Shown here: positions 29,392 through 37,850 of the stretch, one piece after another
How the letters are laid out: the number at the start of each line of letters is the position of its first letter
Numbering within the stretch: the first letter of the stretch is position 1
Notes under the pieces: model-generated
Told to the model about the DNA's origin: nothing
The model's database searches: none
What the model saw: only the letters and a program-made list of their open reading frames with translations
Program-made: the position numbers and the translations under genes
Assembly: GCA_021732045.1 (NCBI GenBank)
Contig: JAKFWK010000007.1
Coordinates: 23,395 to 87,394 of the forward strand
Direction of reading: 5' to 3'
Source of the DNA: Sulfurimonas sp.
GTDB lineage: Bacteria > Campylobacterota > Campylobacteria > Campylobacterales > Sulfurimonadaceae
DNA length: 64,000 nt

Positions 29392-30867
29392 CTATATTAA
29401 TGCGTGATCCATCTCGGATGGAATTTCAAGTTCCATTAATTTCAGTATTGTTGGTGCAATATTATTTAAACCGCCAACTTCAACTTTGTTAACACCATCT
29501 GATTCAACAAAACACCACACTTTTCCAACTGTATGATTTGTTAAAATATTTCCATCATCATCTCTCATCTCTTCACAATTTCCATGATCGGAGGTAACCA
29601 CAACCGCATAATCTTTCAACTTAGCTTTTTCTAAAATTCTACCAAGTTGTGCATCTACAGTAGTTACTGCTATTTTAGCTGCTTCAAAATCTCCAGTATG
29701 TCCAACCATATCGCCATTTGCGAAGTTTACAACTATGAAATCATACTCATCTTCCATTGCCACCAAAACAACATCTCCAACTTCGACTGCGCTCATCTGC
29801 GGTTTTTCATTATAGGTTTTAACATTTGGCGATGGAATTAAAACTCTAGTCTCATTCTCATACGGCTCATCTATCCCACCATTTAAAAAAAATGTTACAT
29901 GAGCATATTTTTCAGTCTCTGCTGTATGAAGTTGTCTTAAGCCGGCTCTTGAAATAACCTCTGCCAGAGTGTTTTTAGGTGAATCTTTTTTAAATAAAAT
30001 AGGAAAATTAAAACTTTTGTCATACTCTGTGATAGTTGCTAAGTTAACTTTTATATATTTTCTTTGAAATCCACTAAAATTTTCATCCCCAATAGCACTC
30101 ACAAACTCTCTCATTCTGTCACTTCTAAAGTTTATCGTAAGCACACTATCCCCATCTCTAAAACCATCATATACACCAAACGCAACTGGTTGGATAAACT
30201 CATCCGTCTCATCTTTTGCGTATGATAATTCTATATACTCAGATACGCTCATGTCTGTTTTCGGAGTTGCTCGCACTACTGCGTCATATCCTTTTTCAAC
30301 CCTATCCCAACGATTATCTCTATCCATACTATAAAAACGACCTGCAATTGTCGCTATCTTTATTTTATCACTTAAATAACTCTCTATCTGCTTTAAATAT
30401 TTTTGCGCCGACACAGGAGAGACATCTCTTCCGTCAGTTATAAGGTGCAAGAAAATTTCTTTGTTGTTTCTTGCAGCAATATCAGCTATACCTATAAAAT
30501 GCTCTATATGAGAGTGGACACCGCCATCACTCATGAGACCAATGAGATGTATTCTACCAGAGGATTGAAAGAGTTTTTGCAGCTCTTCATTTTGTTCAAT
30601 GCTGCCCTCAGAAAGGGCCAGAGATATTTTTACTAAATCTTGATATAAAACTCTCCCGCTTCCTATACTCATATGCCCTACTTCTGAGTTGCCCATTTGA
30701 CCCTCTGGAAGTCCAACACTAAGCCCAAAAGTATCTATTAAAGAGTGTGGAGTTTTTTTAAAAAGTTCATCATAAGTTGGCTTTGTTGCACTATAAAATG
30801 CATTAAATTGCGTTTTTGAGGAGTATCCTATTCCATCTGTTATAACCAAGATAGCTTTTTTTCTCAA
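29392..30867 (-). CDS. gpmI: 2,3-bisphosphoglycerate-independent phosphoglycerate mutase
   Basis: The manganese-dependent enzyme interconverts 3- and 2-phosphoglycerate. The protein of about 491 residues has AILVITDGIGYSS at the start, the phosphorylated Ser in EGQMGNSEVGHMSIGSGR, and VTSDHGNCEEM near the end. The likely start is the TTG at 30867, preceded by AAAGGGGGA; the frame is open eight codons further but has no ribosome-binding site there. It is divergent from mraY across a very short promoter region. Confidence 0.94.
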   Translation of the reverse strand: MRKKAILVITDGIGYSSKTQFNAFYSATKPTYDELFKKTPHSLIDTFGLSVGLPEGQMGNSEVGHMSIGSGRVLYQDLVKISLALSEGSIEQNEELQKLFQSSGRIHLIGLMSDGGVHSHIEHFIGIADIAARNNKEIFLHLITDGRDVSPVSAQKYLKQIESYLSDKIKIATIAGRFYSMDRDNRWDRVEKGYDAVVRATPKTDMSVSEYIELSYAKDETDEFIQPVAFGVYDGFRDGDSVLTINFRSDRMREFVSAIGDENFSGFQRKYIKVNLATITEYDKSFNFPILFKKDSPKNTLAEVISRAGLRQLHTAETEKYAHVTFFLNGGIDEPYENETRVLIPSPNVKTYNEKPQMSAVEVGDVVLVAMEDEYDFIVVNFANGDMVGHTGDFEAAKIAVTTVDAQLGRILEKAKLKDYAVVVTSDHGNCEEMRDDDGNILTNHTVGKVWCFVESDGVNKVEVGGLNNIAPTILKLMELEIPSEMDHALI

Positions 30868-30931
30868 TTTTCCCCCTTTTGTTTTGTGCAATTATACTAT
30901 AATGTCATCTTCATTTTATAAGGATAATACT

Positions 30932-31993
30932 TTGCTATATTGGCTATCAGAATTATTAAAGATTAATTTACTTGGATACATCACCGTAAGAGCAGGAATA
31001 GCATTCTTTTTGGCTCTATTTTTTACACTATTTTTAATGCCTCGTTTTATCAGATGGGCGCAAAATACATCCCGCGTTCAACCCATAAACGGATGGGCAC
31101 CTGACAGACATAAAGAGAAAGCAAAAACTCCAACTATGGGTGGAGTTGTTTTTATTGGTGCTACTATTTTGGCATCTCTAATAAGCATCAGACTTACAAA
31201 TGTTTATGCTCTTGGAGCTATCTTAACGCTTGTACTTTTTGCTCTTATAGGTTTTCAGGACGACTATGCAAAAATCAAAAAAAATCAGAATCTAGCTGGT
31301 TTAAAAGCAAGAACTAAACTTCTGCTTCAATTTATATCAGCTCTTGTCGTCGCGCTTTTTCTGTTTAATCTCTCTGATTTTAACACTAATCTTTATGTTC
31401 CGTTTATCAAAAATCCTATTTACGATATGGGTCTCTTGGCAATTGTATTTTGGGTAATCATCATTATCGCCACCTCAAATGCAGTAAATTTAACAGACGG
31501 GCTAGACGGACTTGCGACAGTTCCATCTCTTGCTGCACTTACATCTTTTAGTATTATTATCTACATCACAGGAAATGTGAAAATAAGTGCATATCTGCTT
31601 ATGCCAACTTTCAACATTGGTGAAGTTGCAATAATTTCTAGCGCCTTAATGGGCGCACTTACCGGATTTTTATGGCACAACTGTCATCCAGCTGAAGTTT
31701 TTATGGGCGATAGCGGTTCACTAACAATAGGTGCTTTTTTGGGTTACCTTGCAATTATAAGTAAAAGCGAGATTCTCCTACTGATAATTGGTTTAATATT
31801 TGTAATTGAAACTCTCTCTGTTATTCTTCAAGTTGGAAGTTTCAAACTTCGTAAAAAAAGGGTGTTTTTAATGGCTCCAATTCATCACCATTTTGAGATG
31901 AAACATTGGGCTGAAAACAAGATTATTGTTAGATTTTGGATAATCTCTATTCTTTCAAATATGATTGCACTAATCTCTCTAAAGATTCGCTAA
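30932..31993 (+). CDS. mraY: Phospho-N-acetylmuramoyl-pentapeptide transferase
   Basis: MraY makes lipid I by moving phospho-MurNAc-pentapeptide onto undecaprenyl phosphate at the inner membrane. The protein of 353 residues has about ten membrane segments and the blocks TPTMGGVVF, GFQDDYAK, SNAVNLTDGLDGLA, and the cytosolic FMGDSGSL and MAPIHHHFE. I place the start at TTG 30932, with AAGGAT seven bases upstream, because it yields the family-typical opening LLYWLSELL. The frame is open to 30884. The stop shares a base with murD. Confidence 0.95.
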   Translation: MLYWLSELLKINLLGYITVRAGIAFFLALFFTLFLMPRFIRWAQNTSRVQPINGWAPDRHKEKAKTPTMGGVVFIGATILASLISIRLTNVYALGAILTLVLFALIGFQDDYAKIKKNQNLAGLKARTKLLLQFISALVVALFLFNLSDFNTNLYVPFIKNPIYDMGLLAIVFWVIIIIATSNAVNLTDGLDGLATVPSLAALTSFSIIIYITGNVKISAYLLMPTFNIGEVAIISSALMGALTGFLWHNCHPAEVFMGDSGSLTIGAFLGYLAIISKSEILLLIIGLIFVIETLSVILQVGSFKLRKKRVFLMAPIHHHFEMKHWAENKIIVRFWIISILSNMIALISLKIR

Positions 31994-33195
31994 TGAAAAG
32001 AGTATCTCTATTTGGTTACGGAAAAACAACAAAGGCTTTAACAAAACTCTATCCAAACGCTATCTTTTATGATGACAAATGTACAAAACCTTTTGTTGAT
32101 GAAAACGGCTTCAGAGTAAAACCATCATCAAGTTTTGATTCAAAATATTCGGACTTAGAGATAGTCTCTCCTGGAATAGCACCATCAAATCCACTTGTTA
32201 GAAAAGCAAAAAATCTTATAAGCGATTATGACTGCTTTGCCGATAAATCCCCACTTACAGTCTGGATAAGCGGAACAAATGGTAAAACAACAACAACTCA
32301 AATGATGCAGTATTTGCTTCAAGATAGAGGCTCACAAGAGGGTGGAAATATAGGAACTCCTTTAGCAGATTTAAGCTCAGATGCTAGCATCTGGGTCCTT
32401 GAGACTAGCTCTTTTACTATGCACTACACCAACAAAGCAGTTCCAAATATATATGTTTTACTTCCAATAACGCCAGATCATCTAAGCTGGCATGGAGATA
32501 TGGATGAGTATATAAAAGCAAAATTAAGACCTATTTCACAAATGAAAGAGGGTGAAATTGCAATAATTCCAGCCGAGTTCAAAGATATAAAAACTTCAGC
32601 ACACATAATCACTTACTCAAACGAAGAGGATTTAGCTCTACATTTTGGCATAGATAGAGAGAAAATAAAGTTTAAAGGTGTGTTTTTGGTAGATGCACTT
32701 TTAGCAATGGCGGTTGATAAAATGCTTTTTGATAGAGTTGATTATGAAAAAATAAACTCGTTTATCATAGACGCGCATAGACAAGAAGAGCTCAGAGACA
32801 GTAAAGACCGCCTATGGATAAATGACACAAAAGCCACTAATCTTGACGCTACAATAGCTGCACTTAATCGCTACCACGGCTCTTTTGTCCACCTTATTTT
32901 AGGTGGAGACGATAAAGGCGTTGATTTAGCTGAACTTTTTGAATTTCTAAAAAATTACAAAGTAAAAATATACAATATTGGGACCAATAAAGAGAAACTA
33001 TCAACGCTAGCAACAAACTATAATATACCTTTTGAGCTATGCAAAAACTTGGCAGATGCAGTAAATAAAATAGATAAAAACCTACAGAACAGCGAAATCG
33101 GAATGCTCTCTCCTGCCGCATCTAGCCTTGATGAGTTTACCTCTTATGTGCAAAGAGGCAACGAGTTCAAAGAGGCAGTTCACAGCATAAGCTAA
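31993..33195 (+). CDS. murD: UDP-N-acetylmuramoylalanine--D-glutamate ligase
   Basis: MurD adds D-glutamate to UDP-MurNAc-L-alanine in the cytoplasm. The 400-residue protein starts MKRVSLFGYGKTTKALTKLY, carries the ATP loop WISGTNGKTTTTQMM, NITPDH-type motif as ITPDHLSWHGD, and LILGGDDKGVD. The ATG overlaps the mraY stop (TAATG), so the two are coupled. Confidence 0.96.
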   Translation: MKRVSLFGYGKTTKALTKLYPNAIFYDDKCTKPFVDENGFRVKPSSSFDSKYSDLEIVSPGIAPSNPLVRKAKNLISDYDCFADKSPLTVWISGTNGKTTTTQMMQYLLQDRGSQEGGNIGTPLADLSSDASIWVLETSSFTMHYTNKAVPNIYVLLPITPDHLSWHGDMDEYIKAKLRPISQMKEGEIAIIPAEFKDIKTSAHIITYSNEEDLALHFGIDREKIKFKGVFLVDALLAMAVDKMLFDRVDYEKINSFIIDAHRQEELRDSKDRLWINDTKATNLDATIAALNRYHGSFVHLILGGDDKGVDLAELFEFLKNYKVKIYNIGTNKEKLSTLATNYNIPFELCKNLADAVNKIDKNLQNSEIGMLSPAASSLDEFTSYVQRGNEFKEAVHSIS

Positions 33196-33213
33196 CTTTC
33201 AGTGCTCTAGCTG

Positions 33214-33219
33214 TATAAT
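33214..33219 (+). promoter_or_regulatory. -10 box of the tRNA-Phe pair
   Basis: TATAAT lies 17 bases before the mature 5' end of the first tRNA-Phe gene, in the context GCTGTATAATTGCGC. The second tRNA-Phe has no box of its own, so both are probably cut from one transcript. Confidence 0.65.
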
Positions 33220-33235
33220 TGCGCTCTTAAAAGAT

Positions 33236-33311
33236 GGCCTGTTAGCTCAGTTGGTAGAGCAAATGACTGAAAATCATTGTGTCCTTGGTTCAATTCCGAG
33301 ACAGGCCACCA
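33236..33311 (+). tRNA. tRNA-Phe (GAA), first copy
   Basis: A 76-nt cloverleaf with encoded CCA. Acceptor GGCCTGT pairs with ACAGGCC; the D arm is GCTC/GAGC; the anticodon loop is CTGAAAA with anticodon GAA; the T arm is CTTGG/CCGAG with TTCAATT. Discriminator base is A. Confidence 0.97.
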
Positions 33312-33338
33312 CTTTTGAACTCATCTACTTTTTATTAT

Positions 33339-33414
33339 GGCCAATTAGCTCAGTTGGTAGAGCAAATGACTGAAAATCATTGTGTCCTTGGTTCAATTCC
33401 GAGATTGGCCACCA
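33339..33414 (+). tRNA. tRNA-Phe (GAA), second copy
   Basis: A 76-nt cloverleaf, 27 bases after the first copy and identical to it from the D arm through the T arm. The acceptor differs at matching positions (GGCCAAT with ATTGGCC), so pairing is kept. The anticodon is GAA and CCA is encoded. Confidence 0.97.
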
Positions 33415-33511
33415 CCTTAAAACATAACTTTTAACCTCCATTTAGCAACACAATCACATACAATATATAAATTTAGATTTACAACACCTCTATTTCGTTA
33501 ATCATTTCTGA

Positions 33512-33517
33512 TATAAT
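33512..33517 (+). promoter_or_regulatory. -10 box of ssrA
   Basis: TATAAT lies 10 bases before the mature tmRNA 5' end, in the context CTGATATAATTGCGC, very similar to the tRNA-Phe promoter. Confidence 0.7.
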
Positions 33518-33526
33518 TGCGCTTAT

Positions 33527-33902
33527 GGGGCTGACCTGGTTTCGACGGGATCAAGTAGCTTTTAATTGCATGTCGGACTGAGCACTTCCGTTACGCGGCT
33601 CAAATTGCTTAAACGCAAACAATACAAATTATCGCCCAGCTTTAGCAGTAGCTTAAGTTTTATCCCCTCGTAAGAGGCGGGCTGCTTCACCTATTGACGC
33701 TAGATAGATAGGGCTCGAAGTATAACCCTTATGTAGATATATTTTATGTCTGCCTTGTGCATAAAATGAATCCCAAAGGATCGTCTTGCGTAACTTTGCA
33801 AGTTGTGTGAAGCAAGATTAAATTCAAACAATTTTTCTAAACATGTAGACATTAGGAGTAGCGTGGTTTCGGACTGGAGTTCGATTCTCCACAGCTCCAC
33901 CA
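33527..33902 (+). ncRNA. ssrA: Transfer-messenger RNA
   Basis: tmRNA rescues stalled ribosomes and tags the nascent protein for degradation. The 5' end GGGGCTGACCTGGTTTCGAC and 3' end with T arm GGAGTTCGATTCTCC, acceptor CAGCTCC and encoded ACCA are unmistakable. The tag frame at 33615-33656 encodes ANNTNYRPALAVA and a TAA stop; resume codon GCA. The RNA is 376 nt and one-piece. A tyrosine integrase begins 185 bases downstream, so the 3' end is the probable attachment site of the following element. Confidence 0.97.
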
Positions 33903-34027
33903 ACACAACTTTTTCTTATCCCATGAAAAATCCACTTAAAATGCCAAAAATACGAACTTTTAAAGACTTTAAAGTCTAAAAAACTACATACAAATACATA
34001 CAAAAAACTACAGATATCTATAATTTA

Positions 34028-34085
34028 TTGTACAATTATATGTACAACTTTTATGTTGTACATTAAATTTTCTCTAGGTTGTACA
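34028..34085. promoter_or_regulatory. TTGTACA operator-like cluster before the integrase
   Basis: Four TTGTACA-type boxes lie in the 60 bases before the integrase ATG. The first two form a perfect 7-bp inverted repeat (34028-34034 and 34041-34047, six bases apart); single boxes follow at 34056-34062 and 34079-34085, the last touching the start codon. Such a layout fits binding sites for the integrase itself, an excisionase or a repressor. A fifth copy lies inside the gene near 34132. Confidence 0.5.
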
Positions 34086-34086
34086 C

Positions 34087-35289
34087 ATGCTAACAGCTAC
34101 GCAAGTTAAAACTTTAAAACCAAAAGACAAGTTGTACACAGTTAATGATGGTGCAGGACTTAGTTTGGAAATTACTCCACAAGGATCTAAAAGGTGGAGA
34201 TTCCGTTACCGCTTTAACAATAAGCCTATGCGTAAAAGCTTTGGAGTTTATCCAGACGTATCATTAGCAAGAGCAAGAGAAAAACGAGATGCTGCCAGAA
34301 CAGCTATTGCAGACGGGATAGATCCATTTATTGTAGTTGAAGAAACTATTCAAACTGAAGTTTCCGCTAAAACATTTAAAGAGTGGTCGGAATACTACAT
34401 GGATAAAGTTGCCAATAACGTAAGCGAAACTCATTTAGTAAGAAGTCTCAAAGGCTGGAAGAAAGATGTTTATCCTGAGATCGGTGATATGCTAATAAAT
34501 GATATAAAACCTAAAGATATCATCAGAATTTTAAACAATATGTCCAACAGAGGTGCGAAAGAGTCAGCAAAAAAGACTTTTAGCAGCATCTCAAGAGTTT
34601 ATGATGTCGCAATTGCTAACTACCCTGATGAAGTAGAACTAAATCCTTGTAAATCCGTATCGCTGAAAGACGTTGTTGGTTCATCCAAAACAAATAACTA
34701 CCCTATTATTACAGGTGATAAGGAGTTAGGTATATTACTGAACTTGATAGAGCAATATCCAGGTCATATTAGTACAAAATTAGCTCTGAAACTCATAGCC
34801 CATACATTTGTAAGACCCATCAATATGCGCTATGCAGAATGGGATGAAATCAATTTAAAAGCCAAACAGTGGATTATCCCTGCTGCAAAGATGAAAACAA
34901 ATAAAGAGCTAATTGTACCCATGAGCAAACAGTCTATTGAAATTATCAAAGAAGCTAAAGAGAATAGCACTGGTAGTAAGTTCTTATTTCCATCACCAAG
35001 AGGTCAAAACACACCTCTTTCGGATGCGGCTATGGTTGCTGCTTTAAGAAGAATCGGTTACACAAAAGATGAGATAGTGGCTCACTCATTTCGAGGTATA
35101 TTTTCTACTATCGCTCATGAACACGGTAGATACACTCATGATGTAATCGAAACACAACTTGCCCATACGGTAGGCTCAAAAGTCTCTCAAGCCTATAACA
35201 GAGCTTTGTATTTAAAAGAACGTACCGAGATGATGGACTGGTATAGCAATCATCTTGATTATATTATGAGTGCTGTCAAAAAATTATGA
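34087..35289 (+). CDS. Tyrosine integrase (P4-like, DUF4102 N-terminus)
   Basis: The 400-residue site-specific recombinase inserts and excises the element at ssrA. The N-terminal DUF4102 arm-binding region is clear (DGAGLSLEITPQGSKRWRFRY, FGVYPDVSLARAREKRD). The catalytic domain has an Arg in HTFVRPINMRYAEW near residue 243, the H-xx-R box AHSFRGIFST near 333-336, the second His in QLAHTVG and the nucleophilic Tyr in QAYNRALY near 370. Full length and intact, so it is probably active. It lies immediately downstream of the target RNA gene and is preceded by repeated TTGTACA boxes. Confidence 0.93.
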   Translation: MLTATQVKTLKPKDKLYTVNDGAGLSLEITPQGSKRWRFRYRFNNKPMRKSFGVYPDVSLARAREKRDAARTAIADGIDPFIVVEETIQTEVSAKTFKEWSEYYMDKVANNVSETHLVRSLKGWKKDVYPEIGDMLINDIKPKDIIRILNNMSNRGAKESAKKTFSSISRVYDVAIANYPDEVELNPCKSVSLKDVVGSSKTNNYPIITGDKELGILLNLIEQYPGHISTKLALKLIAHTFVRPINMRYAEWDEINLKAKQWIIPAAKMKTNKELIVPMSKQSIEIIKEAKENSTGSKFLFPSPRGQNTPLSDAAMVAALRRIGYTKDEIVAHSFRGIFSTIAHEHGRYTHDVIETQLAHTVGSKVSQAYNRALYLKERTEMMDWYSNHLDYIMSAVKKL

Positions 35290-35409
35290 ACAATAACTTA
35301 AACAAGCCAAAGCTGCTTATTATGTTACAATTTTTATCTAATTCAGTGTTAGTACAATGTGCTTTGCATTATTTAAAACGAATTAGAGCACTGAAATTAA
35401 AGGTAATAA

Positions 35410-36951
35410 ATGGCATTATGGTTTAATAGAGTTAATGTAAAAGATGTATATTCTAGTTTTACTTATGACAATAAACTCAATAACAATAAACTTTATGTTC
35501 AGAATAACTGGGTTAAAGAAATTTATGGTGAAGCTTTTTATTTAGCCATATCAAATGAGATTAACATTATAAATTTACGTGGAGGTGCTCTTTGGCTTAC
35601 ATCCAACGGTGATATATGCTATAGGTTTTCTCCAAAAGGAAAAGTTCATACTGCAACTTTACCTAAAATAAATATTCTTTTTAGTAATTTCTTAAACTGT
35701 AATTTTACTCTTACACAAAAAATTACAAAAAAACAAATACTAGCCGATGAACGAGAGGAACTCCACAAAAATAATAATTTGGTTATCTCTGTAAGTCAAC
35801 TCTTGCTTGCAGAGTCTGAAGAATACAATCCTCACGAAAATTACGAATTTTATATAAATAAAAAAGATGGGCTATATTATCGCAACACCTTTAAGCCATC
35901 GCATTACCTAACAATGTCAACACAAGTACCAGAGACCACGCGAACTGAATCATGGGAGCCTGAAAAAACTGAAGAAGAGTACATACGCACAGCAATAGAT
36001 TTTCAACAAAATGAACCTCAAAAATCTATAATACTACAATATTTATATCATCTGTCTGGATATAGTTATAATAAATTCAGCTATATTTTAAATTGGATAG
36101 CCTCCTTTTTTAAGAATCTTGAAAATAAATCAAATACTACTTTAGTGTTATATGGCAGTAAGGATTCAGGGCTAGAAATATTGTTTCATAATATTATTGT
36201 TCCTCTTTTTGGTGAAGAAAATTGCCTCGAAATAACTGATAAAATATTAACATCTAACAATGTACTTAATATCGTAAAAGAGAAGCTATTTTATAATTTA
36301 AATAATATATCAAAATCAGCTATTGAAAATAAAGTAACTAAGCAATATTTGCAGAGCCTACTTTCAAGTCAACAAAAATATGCTCAAACATTAATCACTA
36401 TAGAAGAGCCTGAATTACTGTATCTTGAGAACGATGAAAACTATACTGTTTTTCATATAGCCACAAAACTTGACCAAATGTATATTCCTGTATGGTGCAA
36501 TAGACAAGATAAAACCAAAATAACAAAGATAGATTTAGAGAATAATATAAAAAAAGACCTAGAAAACTTTGTTAAAGTATTAAGATTTTATTCAAGTACT
36601 CTTAATAATCAAACTCCATTCGAAAATGATAATCGTAATATGATGACAGTTTCTTTGGATGACAAGTTAAAGATATTTATTAATGCAGTTAAAAATATTG
36701 ACAAAGAGTACTTTAAACAAATTCAATTGAAAAATAATAAACTATATGCAGAACTAGAACAAGATTTCGAAAAAAAATTAATAAAGCAAGCAAACCTTCT
36801 AAATTACTTCAAAATACTTAATCCAGATAGTGTTATTGAGTCATCTAGAACTTTTATGAATATGTTGAGAAAAATTGATAATGATTTTTTTAAAGTTGAA
36901 AATGCCAAATCGCTCTCTGCAGGAAAAAAATATTTTCATATTTTTCTATAA
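35410..36951 (+). CDS. Primase/helicase-like protein with degenerate P-loop
   Basis: The 513-residue protein resembles phage and plasmid replication proteins of the DUF5906/superfamily 3 helicase type, by layout rather than by strong motifs. An N-terminal region (residues 1-200) contains FYINKKDGLYYRNTFKPSHYL. In the middle, LYGSKDSGLEILFHNIIVPLFG sits where such helicases have a GxxGxGK[ST] loop; the lysine is lost, so ATP hydrolysis is doubtful. KEKLFYNLNNIS fits the Walker B surroundings only loosely. A decayed homologue lies at 57,686-58,335 on the other strand. No ribosome-binding site stands out beyond AAAGGTAATAA. Confidence 0.45.
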   Translation: MALWFNRVNVKDVYSSFTYDNKLNNNKLYVQNNWVKEIYGEAFYLAISNEINIINLRGGALWLTSNGDICYRFSPKGKVHTATLPKINILFSNFLNCNFTLTQKITKKQILADEREELHKNNNLVISVSQLLLAESEEYNPHENYEFYINKKDGLYYRNTFKPSHYLTMSTQVPETTRTESWEPEKTEEEYIRTAIDFQQNEPQKSIILQYLYHLSGYSYNKFSYILNWIASFFKNLENKSNTTLVLYGSKDSGLEILFHNIIVPLFGEENCLEITDKILTSNNVLNIVKEKLFYNLNNISKSAIENKVTKQYLQSLLSSQQKYAQTLITIEEPELLYLENDENYTVFHIATKLDQMYIPVWCNRQDKTKITKIDLENNIKKDLENFVKVLRFYSSTLNNQTPFENDNRNMMTVSLDDKLKIFINAVKNIDKEYFKQIQLKNNKLYAELEQDFEKKLIKQANLLNYFKILNPDSVIESSRTFMNMLRKIDNDFFKVENAKSLSAGKKYFHIFL

Positions 36952-37582
36952 CAACTACCTATTCTATTCTATTCTATATTTAGACTAAATTTCTAACAAT
37001 AAAATAGAATATTAGAAACAATATTATTGATATTTTTCATATCTATTATTCTAATTTTATCTTATTTTAAATTAAATTTTTACAGATGAAATATAGGCAA
37101 ATACTCAAATACAAGAATATTGTTTCTAATATTCTAATATTTTTATAAAATTAGTAAACTAAATAATTATTGATTTTATAGCATTCCTGAAATAATTTAT
37201 CAAGTATTGCTAGATAGATATTTTCTTTGGAATACACTCAATTATAAGTACCTTAATATAGTAGATCAAGACAAAATTTTACTCCAACTTATTGTAATAA
37301 TTTTAAAATTTTCTGATATTTTTACTACATATTGACATACTGCTTTAAGCCTTATTCACCTTTAAACCAAGAATATCATCTTCTGCTTATAAAGTATAAA
37401 ACAAGTTCATATAATCTCAATAATGGAATAAATCAGATTACATTTATAGCAAACATAAAGTATTCATACTATAAAAAGTGCTATAGATTTATGTCAGCTA
37501 AAAACAGTTTTCATGCGCAAAGACGCAATTGCTTTAAGATGTAAATGTAATATTAGAGTATCTTAATATCATTATTTATTTT
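36952..37582. other. AT-rich intergenic stretch with a long inverted repeat
   Basis: About 630 bases without a credible gene. It opens with a CTATT pentanucleotide repeated three times just after the preceding stop codon, and contains the 21-bp inverted repeat listed separately. A 70-codon frame at 37332-37544 has no ribosome-binding site or familiar composition and is not called. The AT content and repeat could indicate a replication origin, but no iteron array is visible. Confidence 0.4.
37005..37136. repeat. 21-bp perfect inverted repeat with 90-nt spacer
   Basis: Bases 37005-37025 and 37116-37136 are perfect reverse complements (core AATATTAGAAACAATATT and AATATTGTTTCTAATATT). They could form a long stem downstream of the primase-like gene, be the ends of a small lost mobile element, or be protein-binding sites. 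Confidence 0.7.
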
Positions 37583-37750
37583 TTGAAAGATAGAGAAATA
37601 GTAGGTATTTGTCAATCGGAGATGAGAATTAGAGAAGAAATAGCAAAAAAACTTTTAGCTTTAAGAATTAAAAAGCTAGATAATCAAACATTAGCTAAAG
37701 TTACAGGCTTGCCAACAGAAAAAATTGAAAAATTAAAAAAAAGATATTAA
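37583..37750 (+). pseudogene. C-terminal remnant of an Rpn/PD-(D/E)XK transposase-like nuclease
   Basis: A 55-codon frame ends in EEIAKKLLALRI...NQTLAKVTGLPTEKIEKLKK. This is the typical tail of the Rpn family of recombination-promoting nucleases (EIAKKLL...L..e.IaeiTGLs.eeIekLk). The catalytic PD-(D/E)XK domain is missing upstream, where an in-frame stop occurs near 37535. It is therefore a decayed gene fragment. A hairpin follows directly after its stop codon. Confidence 0.6.
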
Positions 37751-37790
37751 TCTCACACATAGCCGCAAGCCATGTGTGAGATTTTAATTT
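37751..37790 (+). terminator. Hairpin after the Rpn remnant
   Basis: TCTCACACAT (37751-37760) pairs perfectly with ATGTGTGAGA (37772-37781) and is followed by TTTTAATTT. It starts right after the remnant's stop codon and looks like an intrinsic terminator. Its 3' half is part of the 28-bp direct repeat. Confidence 0.6.
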
Positions 37791-37850
37791 CCTGTACAGC
37801 AAGGTGCCGCTATTACAGACCTCCGCAAGCCATGTGTGAGATTTTAATTT
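37763..37850. repeat. Two 28-bp direct repeats separated by 32 bp
   Basis: Bases 37763-37790 and 37823-37850 are identical over 28 bp, starting CCGCAAGCCATGTG and ending GATTTTAATTT. The 32 bp between them is unique. The geometry equals one CRISPR repeat-spacer-repeat unit, but the repeat includes half of a terminator hairpin and no cas gene is nearby, so a duplicated terminator fragment is more likely. The second copy overlaps the 3' end of the HTH gene. Confidence 0.75.

Noticed and set aside
33700..33906. A 68-codon minus-strand frame inside ssrA
   Set aside because: It lies wholly within the tmRNA gene and is an accidental open frame.
37332..37544. A 70-codon frame in the gap after the primase-like gene
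   Set aside because: No ribosome-binding site, AT-driven composition and no motif; more likely chance.
37763..37850. A minimal CRISPR array
   Set aside because: Only two repeats, no cas genes in the window, and the first repeat contains half of a terminator hairpin. Reported as a direct repeat instead.
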